Origin: Psychrobacter sp. PG1
GTDB lineage: Bacteria > Pseudomonadota > Gammaproteobacteria > Pseudomonadales > Moraxellaceae
Reading direction: 5' to 3'
DNA: 64,000 nt
Assembly: GCF_014897815.1 (NCBI RefSeq)
Contig: NZ_JABUZG010000084.1
Span: forward strand, 319,816-383,815
Below are positions 58,247 to 64,000 of this stretch, piece after piece; the first letter of the stretch is position 1, and every line of letters begins with the position of its first letter. The position numbers and the translations under genes were made by a program. Below the pieces are notes generated by a model. It was not told the origin of the DNA, did not search any database, and saw nothing but the letters and a program-made list of their open reading frames with translations.

Positions 58247-60670
58247 TTAGAACGTATTACCAATCTGGAACTGAACTTTTTCAGTTTCATCGCCTTCTTT
58301 ATCACCAATAGGTACAGCATAACTTAATGAAATTGGACCAATTGGCGTATACCAGGTTATACCTGCACCCGCACTAAAGCGCATACTATTGTCTTGCGTC
58401 AACAGTGGTACGCCCGTATCAGTACCGTCATTAGGATTGATAAAAGTACGATCTTCCTTATCAGTCGTATCAAATACTTGACCGCCTTCAGCAAACAATA
58501 CTGGACGCACTTGATCTGCCCAATCGCCCTTAAACGGCATTGGCAAAATTAGCTCACTACCGAAGCTGACTAGCGCATTACCACCGATGTCTTCGTCTTT
58601 GTAACGCACATCATCATTTATAGCATCATAATACGTTTGTGATTTTGGCCCAAGGGTTGAGGCCTCATAACCACGTACAGAGCCATAGCCCCCAGCATAA
58701 AAGTTTTCATAAAATGGCAAATCATTACCATAGCCAAGCTTAGTATAACCGCGTGCTACCCAGTCTTTGTAGAAGGGATAATAGATGTTGCCGCTATAAA
58801 CAAGTTTTTGATAGTTGGTATCACCCAAGCCAATGGTAGCATCGACCGTATGGCTCATACCTTTGGTCGGGAACACTGGACGATCTAAGGTGCTATAGTC
58901 CCAGCCAAATAGTAGGTTATAAGTATTGTAATCATTTTTGAAGCCTGTGCGTCCAGAAGCCTCATTTTCATCATTGACAAAGTTCTCAAACGTACCGCCA
59001 TCATCAATAATTTGCTGAACGTTTGATACACCCAAGAAACGACCACCACGTACTGACGTATTATCAACGTTCAAGCCCGCACTAACGCGTTTGGTTTCAT
59101 CAACAGGATAACTGTAGTTCAGCGTCGCACCATAAGAATCGGTGACATAGTTACTGACGTTTCTATCATCGTATTTCGTTTCACGATAATAGGCACTAAG
59201 ACCTTGTGAGACGCCGTTTTCGGTAAAGTACGGATCGGTATAACCCAAACTATAAGAATCACGGGTTTCTGAGCGTGATAGTGCCGCTTTCACACGGTTA
59301 CCTGTACCCATAAAGTTGTTTTGTGTTAGATCTAACTGGAAAGTCACACCGCCGCTTTGTGAGTAACCCGCGGCAATCGTTGAGCTACCAGAAGGCTGCT
59401 CTTCAACCGTATAATTGATGTCTACTTGGTCTGGTTGATTCGGTACGGGCTTGACATCAACGTTGACAGCTTTAAAGAAGCCTGTACGCATCAGGCGTGT
59501 CCGTGACAACTGGATTTTGTCACTAGTTGCCAATGCGCCTTCTAATTGACGCATTTCTCGGCGCAGTACTTCGTCTTGAGTTTTGATGTTACCAGTAAAA
59601 TTAATACGACGAACGTAAATAGGACGTGCAGGGTCGATGAAATAATCGATATCCACTACTTTGGTCTCGTCATTGATACGTGGTACTGGTCTCACCTGCG
59701 CCAAATAATAGCCTTCATTACCGTAACGACTCTTAAGTGCCGCGGTGGTTTCATCGAGCTTGGCTTGCGAGTACTTTTCATTGGGTGCAAAAGTTACCAA
59801 CTCTGTTAGTTCATTGTTCTCAAAAGTCGGCTTACCTAAGAAATTCACTTCGCCAAACTGATATTGTTCGCCTTCGCTTAGACTCACTTCGATAAACACG
59901 CTGCTCTTATCTTCACTGATGTTGAGCACCGCATTATCTACTGCAAAACGCACATAACCATCGTTTTGGTAAAGCGCTTTTAGATTCTCTAAACTGGCAG
60001 CCAGTTTTTCTTTGGCATAACGATCAGACTTTGACAGCAGACGTGTCCACGAAGACTCTTTTACTGCAAAAACGTCTTTGATTTCTTCATCACTAAAGTG
60101 TTTATTGCCAATGATATTAATATCGACCACTTTGGCAGGTTTGCCTTCAACAAAACGCACATCGAGCTTGACGCGATTGCCATCAAGTAACGTTTGATCA
60201 ACCTCGATATTGCTGTTGTAATAGCCTTGGCTGATATATTGCTGCTGTAGTTCATTGGCGACGCCTTGTAGCGTGGCTTGTTTCAGCACATTACCGACAG
60301 ACAGACCAGCATTGTCTAGCCCTTGCTCTAGCCCTTCTTTTGGAATGAGCTTATTGCCCTCAAAATTGACTTCAGCAATCGTTGGGCGCTCAACGACATC
60401 AAACCGTAGCTGTCCACCTTCGACACGGCTTTGAATATCAGCAAAATTTTCGGTCGCATAGAGCGCCTTAATACTGGCTGCCAAACTACTGTCATTCACC
60501 GTATCCCCTACCGAAATAGGCAGAACCGGATAGAGGCTATCGGGGGTTAGACGTTGCAAACCATTGAAACCGATGTCAGTGACTACAAATTCTGCAGCCT
60601 GCACTGGCATACTCATCATCGCTACAACTAACGGCAACCCTGCCGCGCTCATAAATAAAGGCGTACGCAT
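58247..60670 (-). CDS. bamA: Outer membrane protein assembly factor BamA
   Basis: BamA is the core of the BAM complex that folds outer-membrane proteins. The 807 residues contain a signal peptide ending VQAA, five POTRA domains (about 25-420) and a 16-strand barrel with the conserved FYAGGYGSVRGYE loop in the second half. The last residues QFQIGNTF end in Phe, the usual OMP signal. I chose the ATG at 60670, with GGA eight bases upstream, over a GTG at 60676. Confidence 0.97.
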   Translation of the reverse strand: MRTPLFMSAAGLPLVVAMMSMPVQAAEFVVTDIGFNGLQRLTPDSLYPVLPISVGDTVNDSSLAASIKALYATENFADIQSRVEGGQLRFDVVERPTIAEVNFEGNKLIPKEGLEQGLDNAGLSVGNVLKQATLQGVANELQQQYISQGYYNSNIEVDQTLLDGNRVKLDVRFVEGKPAKVVDINIIGNKHFSDEEIKDVFAVKESSWTRLLSKSDRYAKEKLAASLENLKALYQNDGYVRFAVDNAVLNISEDKSSVFIEVSLSEGEQYQFGEVNFLGKPTFENNELTELVTFAPNEKYSQAKLDETTAALKSRYGNEGYYLAQVRPVPRINDETKVVDIDYFIDPARPIYVRRINFTGNIKTQDEVLRREMRQLEGALATSDKIQLSRTRLMRTGFFKAVNVDVKPVPNQPDQVDINYTVEEQPSGSSTIAAGYSQSGGVTFQLDLTQNNFMGTGNRVKAALSRSETRDSYSLGYTDPYFTENGVSQGLSAYYRETKYDDRNVSNYVTDSYGATLNYSYPVDETKRVSAGLNVDNTSVRGGRFLGVSNVQQIIDDGGTFENFVNDENEASGRTGFKNDYNTYNLLFGWDYSTLDRPVFPTKGMSHTVDATIGLGDTNYQKLVYSGNIYYPFYKDWVARGYTKLGYGNDLPFYENFYAGGYGSVRGYEASTLGPKSQTYYDAINDDVRYKDEDIGGNALVSFGSELILPMPFKGDWADQVRPVLFAEGGQVFDTTDKEDRTFINPNDGTDTGVPLLTQDNSMRFSAGAGITWYTPIGPISLSYAVPIGDKEGDETEKVQFQIGNTF

Positions 60671-60932
60671 AAACACTATCCGTCAATAAAAAACTTGCTT
60701 AAGTTAAGTTAAAAAGCCCATATTGTCTAGCCCATTTCGCATGAAATTTAAGCTCACACGCGGGAGACTCAGAACACTTTATATAAAATGCATCACAAAA
60801 TAAACTAAAAATTACGATTAGTACAGAGGCCAAGATACAAAGCCTGCTACCTATTATGGCAATAATCAGTCCATGATAGGCGTAAAACCATTAGTATCTC
60901 GTGCCTTATCGATCATATTAGCGATTCAATAG

Positions 60933-62309
60933 TCAAAACAGCCGACTGATATCATTACCAATTGCTAACACCATGAAACCTGCCAGCAAGAGTAAACCGA
61001 TATTTAGTCCAATCATTTGCACCACTTCTGAGAGTGGCTTACCACGAATCAATTCAATAAGATAATATACAATATGACCGCCATCCAATACAGGAATGGG
61101 CAAAAGATTTAGTACAGCAAGACTCAAACTAATCAAAGCTGCCGTCGATAATACCATCTGCCAACTAATATCAAAACTCTGTTTGGCCACTTTGGCGATT
61201 GTAATCGGCCCTGACAAATTGTCTAAACCAATCATGCCAGACAGCATCTTGCCCATCGAGCTTACCGTCATGACGGCTAACTGTTCTGTCTTTTCAAATG
61301 ACTTTACCAGTGACTCACCAGGGCCATAAACCACGGTAGTCTTATAAGCGTCAGGAATAACTATTTCGGACTGTGCCACCATAGCACCAATTTGCCCATA
61401 ATCGTTACCCAAATTGTCTTTTTTGCCTTGCGGCATAATCTGAATTTGTACAGGATTACCATCACGCAATACTGTGAAATTAAGCAGGGTTTCAGGACTA
61501 TCGCGGATGATACGAGTGGCACTGATCCAATCTTTAATTTGTTGATCATTGATAGCAATAATACGATCGCCTACTTTTAGACCTTGGCGACTGGCGGCAC
61601 CATCAGGGGTCAAATCACCTACTATCGGTGCAATATCTGGTTGCCATGGCAGCATACCAAAGCTGGTCAATGCATCTTTACCTTGCGCGCTGCCTTGCAT
61701 AAACTGAGTTACGGGCGCTTGATAAGTTTTGATCGCATTATCAGCTTGTGTCTCTGATTGCAAAGTAATACTAACATTATCTGTCTCACCCATCCGTCCA
61801 GCAAGGCGATAGTTGATGCCTTCCCACGTTTGTACCTCATGACCGTCAATCGCAACGATTTTGTCGCCAACTGGCAGCTGTGCCATGGCAGCAGGCGTAT
61901 CAGGTAATACCTGCCCAATCTTGGTCGCCAGCTGCTCCGATGACGTCATAAACAACACCCAAAACAGCGCAATAGCAATGACAAAATTCATGATAGGGCC
62001 AGCCGCAACAATCGCAATCTTTTTGAGCGGATGCTGACGATTAAATGCCAGATGTTGCTCAGCTTTTGCTACCTCGCCTTCACGCTCATCGAGCATTTTG
62101 ACATAACCACCAAGTGGCAGGGCCGAAATACGATAATCAATACCACTTTTTTTGCTCGTCCAGCCAAAGATTTTGGGACCAAAACCAATAGAATAGGTCA
62201 ATACTTTAACGCCGCAAAGACGAGCGACGATATAGTGCCCCCACTCATGTAAGGCAATGAGCGGACCTAAGACAAATATTGCCGCAAGGAGCGTTAATAA
62301 AAACGTCAT
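60933..62309 (-). CDS. rseP: RIP metalloprotease RseP
   Basis: RseP is the site-2 protease that cuts the anti-sigma factor RseA and remnant signal peptides within the membrane. The HEWGH zinc motif is at 21-25 in the first helix. Two PDZ domains (about 115-300) contain IGQVLPDTPAAMAQLPVGDKIVAIDG-type and GLKVGDRIIAIND motifs, and LLPIPVLDGGH holds the third zinc ligand. Length 458, about normal. It lies between dxr and bamA as in other gammaproteobacteria, with a 256-base gap before bamA. Confidence 0.97.
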   Translation of the reverse strand: MTFLLTLLAAIFVLGPLIALHEWGHYIVARLCGVKVLTYSIGFGPKIFGWTSKKSGIDYRISALPLGGYVKMLDEREGEVAKAEQHLAFNRQHPLKKIAIVAAGPIMNFVIAIALFWVLFMTSSEQLATKIGQVLPDTPAAMAQLPVGDKIVAIDGHEVQTWEGINYRLAGRMGETDNVSITLQSETQADNAIKTYQAPVTQFMQGSAQGKDALTSFGMLPWQPDIAPIVGDLTPDGAASRQGLKVGDRIIAINDQQIKDWISATRIIRDSPETLLNFTVLRDGNPVQIQIMPQGKKDNLGNDYGQIGAMVAQSEIVIPDAYKTTVVYGPGESLVKSFEKTEQLAVMTVSSMGKMLSGMIGLDNLSGPITIAKVAKQSFDISWQMVLSTAALISLSLAVLNLLPIPVLDGGHIVYYLIELIRGKPLSEVVQMIGLNIGLLLLAGFMVLAIGNDISRLF

Positions 62310-62381
62310 GATCTTTTCTCAGTATAGTTTCTTAGCATCTTTTATTAACATCATTTTTTAACGACGCAGCTGTTGATACAT

Positions 62382-63590
62382 TTACATCAACTTTGCCACA
62401 AGTTTGTCCGTAAGGTGACGTGCTATATTATCAATTGCCAGAATATCTTCTATGTCAGCCATTTCGTTTACCGGTGGCAGCTGTATGTCATTCAAAGCCT
62501 GTTCGTTGATATCAGCAATGTCAGTCAGGCGAATTTTCCCAGCCAAAAACGCCGCCACGGCAATTTCGTTGGCCGCATTTAAAACAATCGTCGCTTGCGT
62601 GCCTGCTTGCATCGCCTGTCTTGCCAAACGCAAACACGCAAATTTTTGCAAATCAGGCTCAATAAACTCCAAGCCGCTGAGCGCATATAAATCCAGTGGC
62701 TGCGAGCCGCTATCGATACGGTCAGGGTAACTGAGCGCATGGGCAATGGGCGTTTTCATATCTGGACTGCCAAGCTGCGCCAAAAAGCTACCATCGCTAT
62801 ATTCTACCATTGAGTGAATGATACTTTGTGGATGAATCACCACATTTATCTTATTTTCAGGCAAATCAAACAAATGACAAGCTTCAATCAGCTCAAGCCC
62901 TTTATTCATCATCGTTGCTGAATCGACGGATATCTTTTGACCCATTGACCAATTTGGATGTTTGACCGCTTCAGCGACGTTCGCGTGCTGCATCTGCGCA
63001 AACGATTTTTGCAAAAACGGCCCACCAGAGGCCGTTAACCATAGCTTACGCACGCCGTGGTTTGGCTGATGAATTTGGGTATTGTCCTGCTGAATAGCCA
63101 GTGGTAAACACTGAAAAATAGCATTGTGCTCAGAGTCAAGCGGCAGCAAAGTAGCGTTATGCGTTTTGACGGCAGTAATCATCACTTGCCCTGCCATCAC
63201 CAGCGCTTCTTTATTCGCTAGTAAAATACGCTTACCTGCACGAGCAGCGGCTAAAGTAGAAGGCAGACCAGCTGCGCCTACGATCGCAGCGACAACGGTA
63301 TCCGTCTGCGAATCAGTGGCAATATCGACCAGCCCTGCTTCGCCGCCTACCACATCGATGTCAAGACCTGCCGCACGGAGTCGCTGGGAAAAATCATCGA
63401 CTGCGGCGGTCGGTACGCTAACGCGCTTTGGCAAAAACTGCTGGCAAAGTGCAAACAGTTTGTCTAAAAGGTGATAGCCTGACAGAGCGTAGACCGTGTA
63501 AAGCTGTGGTTGCGCCGCTAATATTGCTAACGTGCTATCGCCAATCGAACCTGTCGCGCCTAGTACGGCGATGCGTTGCGTCATAACCAT
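62382..63590 (-). CDS. dxr: 1-deoxy-D-xylulose 5-phosphate reductoisomerase
   Basis: Dxr makes MEP in the non-mevalonate isoprenoid pathway and is inhibited by fosmidomycin. The N-terminal LGATGSIGDST binds NADPH. LPLDSEHNAIFQCL, WLTASGGPF and the metal-binding NWSMGQKISVDSATMMNKGLE-type segment are typical. The length of 402 is normal. The start could be the ATG at 63590 or the one two codons later. It is 72 bases from rseP and probably in one transcript with it. Confidence 0.97.
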   Translation of the reverse strand: MVMTQRIAVLGATGSIGDSTLAILAAQPQLYTVYALSGYHLLDKLFALCQQFLPKRVSVPTAAVDDFSQRLRAAGLDIDVVGGEAGLVDIATDSQTDTVVAAIVGAAGLPSTLAAARAGKRILLANKEALVMAGQVMITAVKTHNATLLPLDSEHNAIFQCLPLAIQQDNTQIHQPNHGVRKLWLTASGGPFLQKSFAQMQHANVAEAVKHPNWSMGQKISVDSATMMNKGLELIEACHLFDLPENKINVVIHPQSIIHSMVEYSDGSFLAQLGSPDMKTPIAHALSYPDRIDSGSQPLDLYALSGLEFIEPDLQKFACLRLARQAMQAGTQATIVLNAANEIAVAAFLAGKIRLTDIADINEQALNDIQLPPVNEMADIEDILAIDNIARHLTDKLVAKLM

Positions 63591-63743
63591 CGGTGCCTGT
63601 AAATGATACTCTAAAAAACTAAATAAGAAATCGACAAAACGTCTGATAAATAAGAGATGGACGATATCCAGTGTATTGATTAGTCACTCATCTCAACTAC
63701 TATAATTAGGGCGTATCATCGTCTATGAATTATTTTTTCAGTC

Positions 63744-64000
63744 CTAAACCACTATCAAACCTAACTGCTGTATCGCCCAAAAACCAAGCGCAAATATCGG
63801 TGTGGCAGAGAGCAGTGAGTCGATACGGTCAAGCACGCCGCCATGCCCCGGTAAAATCGTTCCTGAATCTTTGACATCAGCGCGGCGCTTAAGCATCGAC
63901 TCAAATAAATCACCAAGTACCGAGGCTAAAATAGTCAAGGCTGATAATGCTACAAATGCAACTAACGGCACACCTGTCAATTGCAACTTAAATACACTGA
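63744..64000 (-). CDS. cdsA: Phosphatidate cytidylyltransferase, C-terminal part (truncated by window edge)
   Basis: CdsA makes CDP-diacylglycerol for all phospholipids. The frame is open to the window end. The last 80 residues hold the full CDS signature [20 protein letters not shown] followed by GVLDRIDS, with a hydrophobic helix on each side. The order cdsA-dxr-rseP is conserved. The N-terminal two-thirds lies outside the window. Confidence 0.93.
   Translation of the reverse strand, partial: SVFKLQLTGVPLVAFVALSALTILASVLGDLFESMLKRRADVKDSGTILPGHGGVLDRIDSLLSATPIFALGFWAIQQLGLIVV

Overview
The window looks like a chromosomal segment of a gammaproteobacterium of the family Moraxellaceae, most likely Psychrobacter. 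This rests on recognisable protein sequences, a moderate GC content with AT-rich spacers, and gene neighbourhoods such as cmk-rpsA-ihfB-lapA-pyrF, amgK-murU next to lptD-surA, and cdsA-dxr-rseP-bamA-lpxD-fabZ-lpxA. No species call can be made without a database search. Almost everything is core housekeeping. I see no tRNA, rRNA, CRISPR array, prophage or intact insertion sequence.

Layout. Positions 1-20,600 are all on the minus strand: a truncated metallophosphoesterase; pyrF, lapA, ihfB, rpsA and cmk (pyrimidines, envelope, DNA bending, translation); tadA and ung; clpA and clpS, separated by an unusual 0.7 kb spacer; a coiled-coil membrane protein beside argC; hemE; proB and obgE; a long-form glyceraldehyde-3-phosphate dehydrogenase; and a lipocalin with an odd N-terminal extension. 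Positions 20,600-31,580 hold a Nudix/ThiE-like fusion, a small iron-regulated hemP gene with a promoter-embedded Fur box, a 170 bp MITE-like element, and the outer-membrane assembly pair tamA-tamB. Positions 31,580-41,320 are on the plus strand: an LplT-like transporter, coq7, a secreted repeat protein, a large lipoprotein lipase, and a cyanide-insensitive-type cydAB oxidase with a 38-residue third gene.

Positions 41,359-48,421 carry murU and amgK (minus; peptidoglycan recycling) divergent from lptD and surA (plus; LPS export and OMP chaperone). Positions 48,900-55,210 hold a membrane-anchored EEP-family protein, asd, a SOUL-type haem-binding protein, tgt and a sodium-dependent SNF-family transporter. 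Positions 55,500-64,000 (minus) are an envelope biogenesis cluster: cdsA (cut by the window edge), dxr, rseP, bamA, lpxD, fabZ and lpxA. It lacks the skp gene often found between bamA and lpxD, and lpxB does not follow lpxA.

Envelope biogenesis is the dominant theme: LPS (lpxA, lpxD, fabZ, lptD, lapA), OMP assembly (bamA, tamA, tamB, surA, rseP), peptidoglycan recycling (amgK, murU) and phospholipid supply (cdsA, LplT-like). Several envelope or quality-control proteins carry long acidic, Asn/Ser/Asp-rich insertions (TamA, LptD, ClpA, lipocalin). The less ordinary signals are the MITE, several long perfect intergenic hairpins, and these low-complexity expansions. I did not find a convincing undescribed multi-gene system.
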